Source: Natronococcus pandeyae (GTDB lineage: Archaea > Halobacteriota > Halobacteria > Halobacteriales > Natrialbaceae). From it: DNA of 64,000 nucleotides. Positions 34,403 through 43,311 of the stretch are shown piece after piece. The stretch is taken from contig NZ_PHNJ01000001.1 in NCBI RefSeq assembly GCF_008122205.1, positions 1 through 64,000 of the forward strand, read 5' to 3'. How positions within the stretch are numbered: the first letter of the stretch is position 1; each line of letters begins with the position of its first letter. The notes beneath the pieces are model-generated. The model was given only the letters and a program-made list of their open reading frames with translations, had not been told where the DNA came from and made no database searches. The position numbers and the translations under genes are program-made.

Positions 34403-35491
34403 ATGAGTCTTCGGCTTCGGATCTGTGCCGTCCTCGCCGTGTTCGCTGCAGTGAACGCCCTGTTCGTCCTCGCGCTGCTGTGGTCGTACGGCGTCTTGCT
34501 CCCGGCGGTCGTCGGCGGCAGCATCGTCTACCTTCGTCACGGAAGCGTCGGGTTCGACCTCCTTCAGCTCCCCGTCACCTGGTCGACGTTCCTGGTGCTG
34601 GTCGCCGGCTTCCTCGTTGCGCAGGTCTGCTACGGCTACCGACGCGTCCTCTCGAGGACGGGACGAACCGCTGGCGACGAGGAACACGCGGTCGCTCGGA
34701 CGGTCCGTCGACTGGCGATGACCGCCGACGTGCCCGAACCGGACGTCCGCGTCGTCGACGACGAGACCGCGAGCTGTTACACCGTCGGTCGGTTCACCGA
34801 CGCGACGGTCGTCGTCACGACGGGGCTGATCGACGCACTCGACGCCGACGAACTCGAGGCCGTCCTCGCCCACGAGGTCGCCCACGTCGCCAACCGCGAC
34901 GTGACGCTGATGACGATCACGACGCTGTTCCTCGAGATTGCCGACCGAGCCTACCACGCCTCGAAGCTCGCCCGCCGAGCGGTTCGACACCCGACCGAAC
35001 TCTCCGGACGGAGTCGTGCGGCACTCACGTGGTTCCTGCCGCTGGTCGCCCTGACCGCCGTCTTCGTCGCGCCCGTGCTGTGGCTCTTTCCTCGAGTGGC
35101 AGACTGGGCGACCCGGACGCTCTCACACACCCGGGAGTTCGCAGCCGACGCCGCGGCCGCCCGAATCACCGGGAATCCGCTGGCGCTCGCGACCGCGCTC
35201 GTGACGCTCGCGGAGACTGCCGAGACGCCGGCGACGGATCTCCGGGTGGCGAAAACGCGCGCGCTGTGTATCGTTCCGACGGAGCCGATCGCCGGCCGCG
35301 AGGCCGCGTCGCTGCCCTCGATTCGGCGACCGGCCGACGAGAGCCGCCGTCGTGAGCGCATCACGGCGTGGCTCGAGGGAACGACTCCGTCGACTCCCAC
35401 CGACGGAACCGCGTCCGGAACCCACCCGCCCGCCGACGACCGCGTTCGACGACTGACCGATATCGCCGCCGAACTGGAGGGACGTTCGTGA
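34403..35491 (+). CDS. M48 family zinc metalloprotease (HtpX-like)
   Basis: 362 residues. Two N-terminal membrane helices (about 8-28 and 58-78), zinc site HEVAH at 157-161 in LEAVLAHEVAHVANRDVTLM, a further hydrophobic pair around 210-240, and the third ligand Glu in LSHTREFAADAAAARITGNP. The active site faces the cytoplasm in HtpX. First gene of a five-gene operon with DUF4129, DUF58 and two membrane proteins; overlaps the next gene by 4 nt (GTGA). Suggests a role in membrane protein quality control or maturation of the operon's products. Confidence 0.92.
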   Translation: MSLRLRICAVLAVFAAVNALFVLALLWSYGVLLPAVVGGSIVYLRHGSVGFDLLQLPVTWSTFLVLVAGFLVAQVCYGYRRVLSRTGRTAGDEEHAVARTVRRLAMTADVPEPDVRVVDDETASCYTVGRFTDATVVVTTGLIDALDADELEAVLAHEVAHVANRDVTLMTITTLFLEIADRAYHASKLARRAVRHPTELSGRSRAALTWFLPLVALTAVFVAPVLWLFPRVADWATRTLSHTREFAADAAAARITGNPLALATALVTLAETAETPATDLRVAKTRALCIVPTEPIAGREAASLPSIRRPADESRRRERITAWLEGTTPSTPTDGTASGTHPPADDRVRRLTDIAAELEGRS

Positions 35492-37113
35492 CCGAGACGA
35501 GGCGGCTCCTGTTCGTCCTGGCGTGTGTCGTCTGCCTGCTCACCGTCGTGAGCGCGCTTCCGGCGGCCGACCCGCGCCTCGAGACGCCGGGTGGAACCGA
35601 CGACGCTCCGGCGGCTGGCGGCTGGGAGACGATCACGGAGGGATCGGATCCTGCCGAACGAGCGACCGAAACCGGGGATGACGATACCGACGACACCGGC
35701 GACGACGAGAGCGACGCAGTCGACGAGGTAAGCCAGGAGATCGAGATCGACGGTGCGCTCGAGCCCGGCAACGAGATCAGGGTCGAGATCGACGACGTTC
35801 CCCACTTCGCCGGCCGGACGGTCGAGGTGAACGGCGAGGACGTCACAGAGACGAACAGCTTCGGTCGAACCACCGTCGAGGTCCCGTACGCCGAGGAGAT
35901 GAACGTCACGGTTCCCGAGATCAACGAGTCGAAGACGGTAGCCGTCGAGACGGACGCGACCCTCGAGGCAGACGACGGTGCGGCCCCGGACCGTGACCTC
36001 GAGGTTGCTGCCGCGGTCGGTTCGACGCCGGTGGAAAACGGGACGGTCTACCTCGAGGACGAGGCCGTCGCGACCACCGACGCCGACGGGTCGGCCGACG
36101 TGACGCTTCCGGAGTCGGCCGGCCCGGCGGAGCTACGGGTCGAACGCGGCCCGGTCGCGAGCGAACGCACGGTCGACGTCGCCGAACCGAACGTCGAGTT
36201 CGCGACCTCGCTGCTGTTCCCGGGCTCTCCGGCTCCCGTCCAGGTGTCGGCCGACGGCGTCGGCGTCCCGAACGCGACTGTCTCGCTCGAGTCGGGCGAG
36301 GAGGTGCAGACCGGCGAGGACGGCCTGGCGCGGCTGTGGTTGCCGCTCGACGACGAGGCGATCGTCACGGCCGAGGTCGGCGCAGAGACGACGACGGCGA
36401 CCGTCGGGAACCTCTACCTCCGACTGACTGCGCTCGCCGTGCTCGTTCCCGGCCTCGCCGTCGGGGCGACGGTGACGTATCTGCAGTTCGCTGCGGCCTA
36501 CGAGCGGCGCCGCGGGGAACGCCTTCCCGGGCTGTTCGTCGGGCTCGCGGGGGCGTTCACCGTCTTGTTCGACGGATCCTGGTGGCCGTCGAGACCGCGA
36601 CTGAATCGCTCGCTCTCGCTTCCACGAGTCGCCGCCGGGGTCCCGTCGTTCGACCTCTCGCTGCCGTCGGTCGGTCGACTGTTTGCCACGCTTCCGTCGC
36701 TCGGCTCGATTACGAGTTCGTCGGATCGGAGCGTTCGGTCGGTGTTCGGCCGTGGCGACGACGGGACCGAGGACGGAGGCACGACCGCCGGTCGAACGAC
36801 CGACGATACCGACGTCCCCGGCCTGGCACCCGAACGGCTCGAGCCCCGGGGACCCCGAGCGGAGGTGCGAGCGGCGTGGCACGCCTTCCTCGATAGGCTC
36901 GACCTCGAGGACCGCGAAACGCGGACGCCGGGAGAGGCCGCTCGTCACGCGCTCGCCGCCGGATTCCCCGCGGCGGGCGTCCGACGGCTCGTTCGGGTCG
37001 TCCGGGACCTCGAGTACGGCGACCGCGAGCCGTCGCCCGACCGCGTGGCGACCGCTCGGGAGGCGACCGACGAACTGCTCGAGCACGAACCCGACGAGGA
37101 GGGAGACGAATGA
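35488..37113 (+). CDS. Membrane-anchored DUF4129 protein with extracellular Ig-like region
   Basis: 541 residues from GTG 35488, overlapping the protease stop. Residues 1-25 are a signal or anchor helix (RLLFVLACVVCLLTVVSALP). An Asp/Glu/Thr-rich linker precedes a beta-rich extracellular part with carboxypeptidase-regulatory-like repeats (ELRVERGPVASERTVDVAEP). Two helices follow at about 315-340 and 355-375. The C-terminal DUF4129 domain has VRAAWHAFLDRLDLEDRETR then TPGEAARHALAAGFPAAGVR. DUF4129 proteins usually accompany DUF58 and MoxR, as here. An upstream extension to 35368 overlaps the protease gene and is rejected. Confidence 0.85.
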   Translation: MTETRRLLFVLACVVCLLTVVSALPAADPRLETPGGTDDAPAAGGWETITEGSDPAERATETGDDDTDDTGDDESDAVDEVSQEIEIDGALEPGNEIRVEIDDVPHFAGRTVEVNGEDVTETNSFGRTTVEVPYAEEMNVTVPEINESKTVAVETDATLEADDGAAPDRDLEVAAAVGSTPVENGTVYLEDEAVATTDADGSADVTLPESAGPAELRVERGPVASERTVDVAEPNVEFATSLLFPGSPAPVQVSADGVGVPNATVSLESGEEVQTGEDGLARLWLPLDDEAIVTAEVGAETTTATVGNLYLRLTALAVLVPGLAVGATVTYLQFAAAYERRRGERLPGLFVGLAGAFTVLFDGSWWPSRPRLNRSLSLPRVAAGVPSFDLSLPSVGRLFATLPSLGSITSSSDRSVRSVFGRGDDGTEDGGTTAGRTTDDTDVPGLAPERLEPRGPRAEVRAAWHAFLDRLDLEDRETRTPGEAARHALAAGFPAAGVRRLVRVVRDLEYGDREPSPDRVATAREATDELLEHEPDEEGDE

Positions 37114-37808
37114 GCGGCTCGAAGTCGTGGCGCGGAGCGATCGGTCGGCTGGCCGCGGTCGACCCGGAACGGACCGCAGCAGCGGTCGTCGGTCTCGGCA
37201 CCGTCCTGACGGTCGGCGCGGTGCTGTTCGGCGGCTACGTCCCGCGGATCGGGACCCTTCTCGCGACGACGCTGTATCCGCTCGCGGTGTTGTTCCCGCT
37301 GCTCGGGCTGGCGGTCGTGGCGAGCGCCGTCTGGTGGCTGTGGGCCACCACTCGGCCCGACGTGTCGTCGATCGGTCGGGGAGCAGCGCCCGAAACGGGC
37401 CTGACGCATACGACGGCACCCGTAATCCGCGAAACGGACCGTGCCCTCGAGATCGCTGCGAACAGCCGGTACAGCTGCCGGGAGACCGAATCGGGACGAG
37501 ACGTTCGCGCGCGGCTCCTCGAAGGCGCGGTCCGCGTCGTCCGGACGAGACGCGGGCTCGCAGCCGAGACGGCCCGCGATCGCATCCGCTCGGGCGAGTG
37601 GACGGACGATCCCGTCGCCGCGGCGTTCCTCGCGGCGGAGCGGTCACAACCCGTTCCCGAGCGACTCCGCGGCGCGGTGGATCCCGGCGCTGCCTACTAC
37701 CGTCGCGTTCGCCGGACGCTCGATGCCATCGAGCGCGTCGAGAGAACCGAGGAAACCGGCGGGCCGATCGAAGACGGCCGCCCCGAGCACCGCGAGGTGG
37801 AGCGATGA
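37110..37808 (+). CDS. Two-helix membrane protein of the DUF58/DUF4129 operon (DUF7269-like)
   Basis: 232 residues. Two membrane helices (about 22-43 and 51-75: VVGLGTVLTVGAVLFGGYVP and LYPLAVLFPLLGLAVVASAV), then a cytoplasmic helical region with RDVRARLLEGAVRVVRTRRG and ERIRSGEWTDDPVAAAFLA-type sequence, typical of the haloarchaeal DUF7269 partner. ATG overlaps the preceding stop by 4 nt and its own stop overlaps the DUF58 ATG by 4 nt, so translation is probably coupled. Role unknown. Confidence 0.78.
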   Translation: MSGSKSWRGAIGRLAAVDPERTAAAVVGLGTVLTVGAVLFGGYVPRIGTLLATTLYPLAVLFPLLGLAVVASAVWWLWATTRPDVSSIGRGAAPETGLTHTTAPVIRETDRALEIAANSRYSCRETESGRDVRARLLEGAVRVVRTRRGLAAETARDRIRSGEWTDDPVAAAFLAAERSQPVPERLRGAVDPGAAYYRRVRRTLDAIERVERTEETGGPIEDGRPEHREVER

Positions 37809-39148
37809 CCGACCGCGGCGTTCACCGCCTCGACCGGGGCGAGTGGGCGCTCGTCGCCGCGCTCGCGCTCGCCGGCCTCGGTCTCGCCACCGGAAGTCAG
37901 GTGCTCGTCGCCGCCGCGACGCTCCCGCTGTGGTACGTCGCCGCCACCGTCTTCGGTACTCGGCCCTCGCCCTCGATCCGCGTTCGGCGGCAACTCGCCG
38001 TCGGCGACACGTTCGAGTCGGAGGCGACTACCGAGAACGCGACCGAGGGCGGTGAGTCAGACGGTCCCGCCGGCGATCCCGGCGACACCGTCACGGTTCG
38101 AACGACGGTCGAGAACGTCGGCCCGGAGCCGCTCGTCGACCTGCGGGTCGTCGACGGGGTGCCCGACGCGCTCCCGGTCAGTTCGGGGTCGCCTCGACGC
38201 TGTGCGACCCTCGAGCCGGGCGCGGAGACGACCCTCGAGTACGCGGTCGAACTCCGGCGCGGCGAGCACGCGTTCGAGGACGTAAGCGTCCGGACGCGCG
38301 ACCTCACGGGGACGGTCGCGGAGACCGGAACCGAACCCGTCCTCGGCGACGACGCGCTCCGCTGTTCGTCGGCCGTCGAACGGGTACCGCTCGGCGGCGG
38401 CACGAACGACTACGCGGGGGAGGTTCCGACGGACGAAGGCGGCAGCGGCGTCGAGTTCTACGCCGTTCGCGAGTACGCGTCGGGCGACCCGGTCCGGTCG
38501 ATCGACTGGCGTCGGTACGCGAGCACGCGGGACCTGGCGACCGTCGAGTATCGTGCCGAGCGGGCGACGCGGATCGTCTGCGTCGTCGACGTCCGGTCCA
38601 GCCAGCATCGTGCGGCGACGGCACAGCTTCCCGCAGTGGAGCTGTCGGCCAGTGCCGCCGAACGGACCCTCGAGACGCTGCTCGCGGCGGGCCATCCCAC
38701 TGGCATCGTCACCCTTCACAACCGGCTCCTGACGACCGTCTCACCGGGTACCGATCCGGAGACGCGACGACGGGCGACCGAGCTGTTACGCGCAGTCCGG
38801 GAGTCGGAGTCGGTCGACGGCGTTCGCGCCCGCACGCTGACGAGCGATCCGATCGCGACGCTTCCCCGGACGCTCCCCGGCGAGGCGCAGGTCTATCTGT
38901 TCTCCTCGTTCGTGGACGACGAGGCGCTCGAACTGGTCGAACGGCTCCGGACGCTCGGCTACGCCGTCCGCGTCGTGGCTCCCGACGTCGCCCACGCCGA
39001 CGACGTCGCGACGCGACTCGAGGCACTCGATCGCGACACTCGACTCGCCCGTGCTCGAGCGCTCGGCGCCCGCGTCGTCGACTGGCCCCTCGATCGACCG
39101 CTCGGGCTCGTGTTACACGACGCTATCGGGGAGGTGGGTGGGCGATGA
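37805..39148 (+). CDS. DUF58 family protein
   Basis: 447 residues. Two N-terminal membrane helices (about 14-50), a beta-rich region about 60-190 (DTVTVRTTVENVGPEPLVDL ... GAETTLEYAVELRRGEHAFE), then the conserved DUF58 core VEFYAVREYASGDPVRSIDW followed by RYASTRDLATVEYRAERATR and a von Willebrand A-like C-terminal half (IVCVVDVRSSQ, a DxRxS variant of the metal site). DUF58 proteins are adaptor partners of MoxR AAA+ ATPases. Overlaps both neighbours by 4 nt. Confidence 0.9.
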   Translation: MTDRGVHRLDRGEWALVAALALAGLGLATGSQVLVAAATLPLWYVAATVFGTRPSPSIRVRRQLAVGDTFESEATTENATEGGESDGPAGDPGDTVTVRTTVENVGPEPLVDLRVVDGVPDALPVSSGSPRRCATLEPGAETTLEYAVELRRGEHAFEDVSVRTRDLTGTVAETGTEPVLGDDALRCSSAVERVPLGGGTNDYAGEVPTDEGGSGVEFYAVREYASGDPVRSIDWRRYASTRDLATVEYRAERATRIVCVVDVRSSQHRAATAQLPAVELSASAAERTLETLLAAGHPTGIVTLHNRLLTTVSPGTDPETRRRATELLRAVRESESVDGVRARTLTSDPIATLPRTLPGEAQVYLFSSFVDDEALELVERLRTLGYAVRVVAPDVAHADDVATRLEALDRDTRLARARALGARVVDWPLDRPLGLVLHDAIGEVGGR

Positions 39149-40506
39149 GCGCCGCCGGCTCTCGGCTGCCGACGACGACCGCTCGAGCTGTTGTGGTCGC
39201 TGCGGTCGTCGGAACGGTCGCACTCGCGGCTCACGAACCGGTAGTCGTCGCCGCCGTCCTCGGGGGGACGGCCCTCGCGGCGACGACCGTCGGGTTCGAC
39301 GGCTCGCTTCGGCGCGTGGCGCTCGCGTCGGCCCTGCTGCCGACCGTTGTCCTGGGGACGCTCGCCGTCGTCGCTCAGTCGGCCGGACCGACCGCCGTCG
39401 TGCTGGTGTTCGTCGGGGTGACACTCGGCCTCGGTATCGGCGGGGTCGTCGTCGGCTCGCCGTCGTCGGCCGCGCTCCGACGAGCGGGAATCGCTGCGGG
39501 AGCCGCGGCGGCCGTCGTCGTCGCCGGCGGCCTGTTCGCACTCGGCCTCGAAACGTCGGCCCAGTCGCAGTCGCCCGTCGACGCAGCGATCTGGCTCACC
39601 AGGGACGGACTCTCCGGACTGTTCGTCGGAATCGTCGTCGCGGCGCTCGCAGTCGCGGGTGGATTGCTCGCCGTGCCGCCGGCGGCGTTCGCGACGCCCG
39701 CCAGCCACGATGCGCGCGTTGCGGCGAGAGACGCACTGGTGCGGTCGGTCGTGCTCGGTGGCGTCGTCCTCGCTGTCGGTCTTTTGCTCGTGGCAGCCGT
39801 CGGCTGGGTCTTCCCGCTCGTCGTGGCCGTCGCCGACAGCGCGATCGTTCGCGGACTGCTCGCACTCGTGACGGCCTCGGGTCTCGGGCTCGCCGCGCTC
39901 GGGATCGTCGTTCGACGGTCGTGGCCCCGCTCGAGCCGGGAAAACGCGATCATCCCGATCGTCGTCGGTGGGGTCTGTGGCATCGTGCTCTTGCTCGGAC
40001 TCGCCGTCGGCGTTCTCGGTTGGTCGGTCGTCACGCCGCTATCCACCGGAACCGTCGTGGCACTCGGCGTGGGCGGCGCACTGGCGTGGTACGTCGGGAT
40101 CCTCGGCAAAGACGGACTTCCGGGACCGGTCGGCGTAATCGCCGGTGCGCTCGCCGCCGGCGCCGTCGTCCTCGGCGCACTCGCGGACGGCGGCGCGACC
40201 GGACTCGAGGCCGTCCGAACCGGCACAACACCGTTCGTCGCGCTCGCGGCGAGCCTCCTCGTGTACGATCTCGGCCGGTACGGGCGCGGTCTCGCGTACG
40301 AAATCGGTCCGGAGGGAGCCACACCGAGACCCCAACTCGTCCGGTTCGCCTGGAGCGCCACCGTCGCCGCCGTCGGCGTCGTCGTCGCGGCGGTCGGGCT
40401 CTGGAGCGCGACGCTGCTCGAGCCGACGCTGTCTGTGCCGGCCACGGCGGGCGTGCTCGCCGGGGTCGTCGCGGTCGTTATCGGGGTGCGGTTCCTGTTA
40501 CGGTGA
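39145..40506 (+). CDS. Polytopic membrane protein (DUF7519-like)
   Basis: 453 residues, about thirteen hydrophobic helices and very few charged loops, rich in Val, Ala, Gly and Leu. One longer cytoplasmic loop holds RYGRGLAYEIGPEGATPRPQ. Last gene of the operon; ATG overlaps the DUF58 stop by 4 nt. Its final 9 bases overlap the 3' end of the convergent moxR-type gene. May be the transmembrane core of the system; function unknown. Confidence 0.75.
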   Translation: MSAAGSRLPTTTARAVVVAAVVGTVALAAHEPVVVAAVLGGTALAATTVGFDGSLRRVALASALLPTVVLGTLAVVAQSAGPTAVVLVFVGVTLGLGIGGVVVGSPSSAALRRAGIAAGAAAAVVVAGGLFALGLETSAQSQSPVDAAIWLTRDGLSGLFVGIVVAALAVAGGLLAVPPAAFATPASHDARVAARDALVRSVVLGGVVLAVGLLLVAAVGWVFPLVVAVADSAIVRGLLALVTASGLGLAALGIVVRRSWPRSSRENAIIPIVVGGVCGIVLLLGLAVGVLGWSVVTPLSTGTVVALGVGGALAWYVGILGKDGLPGPVGVIAGALAAGAVVLGALADGGATGLEAVRTGTTPFVALAASLLVYDLGRYGRGLAYEIGPEGATPRPQLVRFAWSATVAAVGVVVAAVGLWSATLLEPTLSVPATAGVLAGVVAVVIGVRFLLR

Positions 40507-41460
40507 GGGAGAGTCCATCGCCGGCACGTCGACGGCGTCGAGAACGGAGTCGACGACTGCCCGACGGGTCGCTCCCTGAATGCTCGCCTCGGGATCCAGA
40601 ACGAGGCGGTGGGCGAGTGCAGGTCCGGCGATGCGCTTGACGTCGTCCGGGACGACGTAGTCGCGACCGTCGAGGACCGCCCGTGCGCGACCCACTTCGA
40701 ACAGCCGCTGGACGCCCCGCGGCGAGACGCCGACGTCGACGCGGCCGTCCGTACGCGTCCTGCGACAGATCTCGCCGATGTAGTCTCGCACCGGTCCCTC
40801 GACGACGACGGACTCGGGCACCCGCTGGAGTTCGAGCACCGTCTCGCGGTCGGCGACGGGTTCGACGGTCGGCTCCGGTCGATCGCGGTCGGCGCGGCGA
40901 TCGAGTAGTTCCCGCGTGCCGTCAGCATCGGGATAGCCGAGCGAGGTCTTCACCATGAAGCGGTCTCGCTGGGCTTCCGGCAGTTCGAACGTTCCCTCCT
41001 GCTCGACGGGGTTCTGCGTCGCGATGACGACGAACGGGTCCGGAAGCTCGTGGGTCTCGCCGTCGACGGTTACCTGTCCTTCCCCCATCGCTTCGAGCAG
41101 CGCGGACTGGGTCTTCGGCGGCGCGCGGTTGATCTCGTCGGCCAGGACGATGTTCGCGAACACCGGACCGGGAGTGAAACGAAACTCGCCGGTCTCCTCC
41201 TCGAAGACGTACGAGCCGGTGACGTCGGCCGGCATGAGGTCGGGTGTGAACTGGATCCGGGAAAATTCGAGGCCGAGCGCGGTGGCGAACGACCGGGCCG
41301 TCAGCGTCTTGCCCGTTCCGGGGACGTCCTCGAGCAGGACGTGTCCGCGGGCGAGCACTCCGGCGGTGACGTCTTCCAGGACGGTTCGATCGGCGACCAC
41401 TGCGGAGAGGATCTCGTCGACGACGGCGTCGGCCGTCGTCGCGGCGTCGGCGACTGACAT
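40498..41460 (-). CDS. MoxR-type AAA+ ATPase
   Basis: 320 residues. Walker A in LLEDVPGTGKTLTARSFATA, Walker B IVLADEINRAPPKTQSALLE, sensor 1 VIATQNPVEQEGTFELPEAQ, then the arginine region RDRFMVKTSLGYPD and sensor 2 SPRGVQRLFEVGRARAV. MoxR ATPases act as chaperones with DUF58/VWA proteins. Unusually for this set, it is convergent to the DUF58 operon rather than within it, overlapping its last gene by 9 bases. ATG 41460 is placed right after TATA-like AACTATAAG (leaderless). Confidence 0.94.
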   Translation of the reverse strand: MSVADAATTADAVVDEILSAVVADRTVLEDVTAGVLARGHVLLEDVPGTGKTLTARSFATALGLEFSRIQFTPDLMPADVTGSYVFEEETGEFRFTPGPVFANIVLADEINRAPPKTQSALLEAMGEGQVTVDGETHELPDPFVVIATQNPVEQEGTFELPEAQRDRFMVKTSLGYPDADGTRELLDRRADRDRPEPTVEPVADRETVLELQRVPESVVVEGPVRDYIGEICRRTRTDGRVDVGVSPRGVQRLFEVGRARAVLDGRDYVVPDDVKRIAGPALAHRLVLDPEASIQGATRRAVVDSVLDAVDVPAMDSPSP

Positions 41461-41600
41461 ACCGACTACCCGTCGCTTCGTTGACTTATAGTTCCCGCAA
41501 CCGATCGTAGACGGTCGCCTCGAGGGCGGTATCGGCCACTCGAGACGGTGCACGCGCATACAGGCACCGAGCGAAAGGTCGTCGTCCCCGACAGACACTT

Positions 41601-42671
41601 ATGAGCCGTCTCCGACTCCCCGGCGTTCGAGACAGTGGACAGGAAGCGACGACCGAGAGTCCGAAACCGCTCGAGGAGCAGGTGATCGTGATCACCGGCG
41701 CCTCGTCGGGTATCGGGCTGACGACCGCACGAATGGCGGCGGACCGCGGTGCGCGCGTCGTCCTCGCGGCACGGAGCGAGGACGCCCTGCGGGAGGCGAC
41801 CGACGGGATCGAGGACGAGGGCGGCGACGCCGAGTACGTCGTCGCCGACGTCGGTGACCGGGAGGACGTCCGCGAGATCGCCCGCGTCGCCGAGGACGAG
41901 TACGGCGGTTTCGACACCTGGATCAACGGCGCCGCGGTTTCGATCTACGGGACGCTCGAGGACGTTCCGGCCGAGGAGATGCGCGAACAGTTCGACACCA
42001 ACGTCTGGGGCGTACTGTACGGCTCGCTCGAGGCCGCAGCGCACCTCCGGGAGCGTGGCGGGACGATCATCAATATCGGGAGCATCGTCTCGGATCGCGC
42101 CATCATGCTCCAGGGTAGCTACTCGGCTTCGAAACACGCCGTCAAGGCCTTCACCGACACGCTGCGGATGGAACTCGAGGACGAGGGCGCGCCGATCACC
42201 GTGACGCTCGTCAAACCGGCCGCGATCGACACGCCGTACCCGGAGCACGCGAAAAACTACATGGACGACGCGGCGACGGTTCCGGCGCCGGTGTACGCAC
42301 CCGAAACGGTCGCGCGAGCGATTCTACACGCCGCGGAACACCCCCAGCGGGACGTCACCGTCGGCGGCGGCGGCAAGCAGTTCTCGCTGCTCGGGCAGTA
42401 CGCGCCGAGCCTGATGGATACGCTGATGAAGACCGTGTTCGGCCCCCAACAGCGCAAGGACGAGCCGCCGCGGCCGGACGCGGAAAACGGGCTCGAAGAC
42501 TCTTCGGGGGATCTCGAGGAGCGTGGCGGTTACGAGGGCCACGTCGCCGAGTCGAGCCTCTACACCCGGCTCCGACAGCGGGGACGGACGCCAGGCGGGG
42601 CGGTTCTCGGTCTCGGCCTCGCCGGGATCCTCTACGCGGGGTACCGGGCGCTCCGCGGCGAAGAGCGGTAG
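41601..42671 (+). CDS. Short-chain dehydrogenase/reductase with C-terminal membrane helix
   Basis: 356 residues. Classical SDR: VIVITGASSGIGLTTARMAA (cofactor Gly motif), VVADVGDRED, WINGAAVSIYG, INIGSIVSDRAIMLQGSYSA with catalytic Ser, and Y-S-A-S-K (Tyr/Lys). An extra C-terminal 100 residues carry an acidic linker and a terminal hydrophobic segment (GGAVLGLGLAGILYAGYRAL), suggesting membrane attachment. Substrate unknown. The TATA-like sequence is not clear. Confidence 0.9.
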   Translation: MSRLRLPGVRDSGQEATTESPKPLEEQVIVITGASSGIGLTTARMAADRGARVVLAARSEDALREATDGIEDEGGDAEYVVADVGDREDVREIARVAEDEYGGFDTWINGAAVSIYGTLEDVPAEEMREQFDTNVWGVLYGSLEAAAHLRERGGTIINIGSIVSDRAIMLQGSYSASKHAVKAFTDTLRMELEDEGAPITVTLVKPAAIDTPYPEHAKNYMDDAATVPAPVYAPETVARAILHAAEHPQRDVTVGGGGKQFSLLGQYAPSLMDTLMKTVFGPQQRKDEPPRPDAENGLEDSSGDLEERGGYEGHVAESSLYTRLRQRGRTPGGAVLGLGLAGILYAGYRALRGEER

Positions 42672-42779
42672 TCGACTGCGGCCGTTCGAAATTCCGATCC
42701 CGAAACCGTCGACCGCGCGTTCGACGCTGTCTCGAACCGCACGACGAGCGCGTTCGTTTCGCGTCCGTCCTCTTTTCCG

Positions 42780-43311
42780 CTTACCAGTAGTTGGTCGCAC
42801 GGTTTCGGTATTCAGTAGGGCACGTGAAACTCGGGTTACGTGCACGGGAACGGCGTCTCACTTCGGGCCGGCCACCCCTCGCTGCGGTGGCGCGCGCTGT
42901 CGGCCGGCCGAACGTAGCGAGGTGCGAGCCTGCGAGCACCTCGGAAAGCGAACGGTGACCGAAGGGGACCGTGAGCACCAGTGAGGACGGTCGACACCGG
43001 TGTGCGAGGGGCGAACGAGCGGAGCGCGGCGCGGAGCGCCGCGGAGGGGCGAACGGCCAGCGGCCGTGAGCCCGCAAGCGAGTGAGCCGGCTGGGGAGGG
43101 TGTGGCCATCCCGTGTGTTCGTGCGAGCAGGATATGCGCTCTCGGTGAGTACCGCGAAAGCCCCCGGCCCTTTCAGTCCCACCCGGCGGTGGTTGGGTAG
43201 GGCTGCAGATTCGACGCCGGACGTTCCACGCGCATCCGTCGGTGACGAATCGACCAACTCAGTTTCAGGCCTGATCCTGAATGGCGAAGTCGCGCTACTA
43301 TCGACTGTTAC
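42780..43311. repeat. Non-coding element, copy B (terminal inverted repeats)
   Basis: About 532 bp, the second copy of the element at 9476-9945, same orientation. Left end CTTACCAGTAGTTGGT then ACGGTTTC...TTCAG; right end, on the complement, GTAACAGTCGATAGTAG...ATTCAG. Compared with copy A it carries about 62 extra bases with further hairpins (CGAGGTGC/GCACCTCG). The GC hairpin is kept with a changed loop (CGCGGCGC-GGA-GCGCCGCG). Its right end runs into the stop codon of the AI-2E-type gene at 43308. Confidence 0.7.

Noticed and set aside
35368-35487. N-terminal extension of the DUF4129 protein
   Set aside because: It would overlap the M48 gene by 120 bases and push the signal peptide inside; the GTG at 35488 gives a normal 4-nt overlap.
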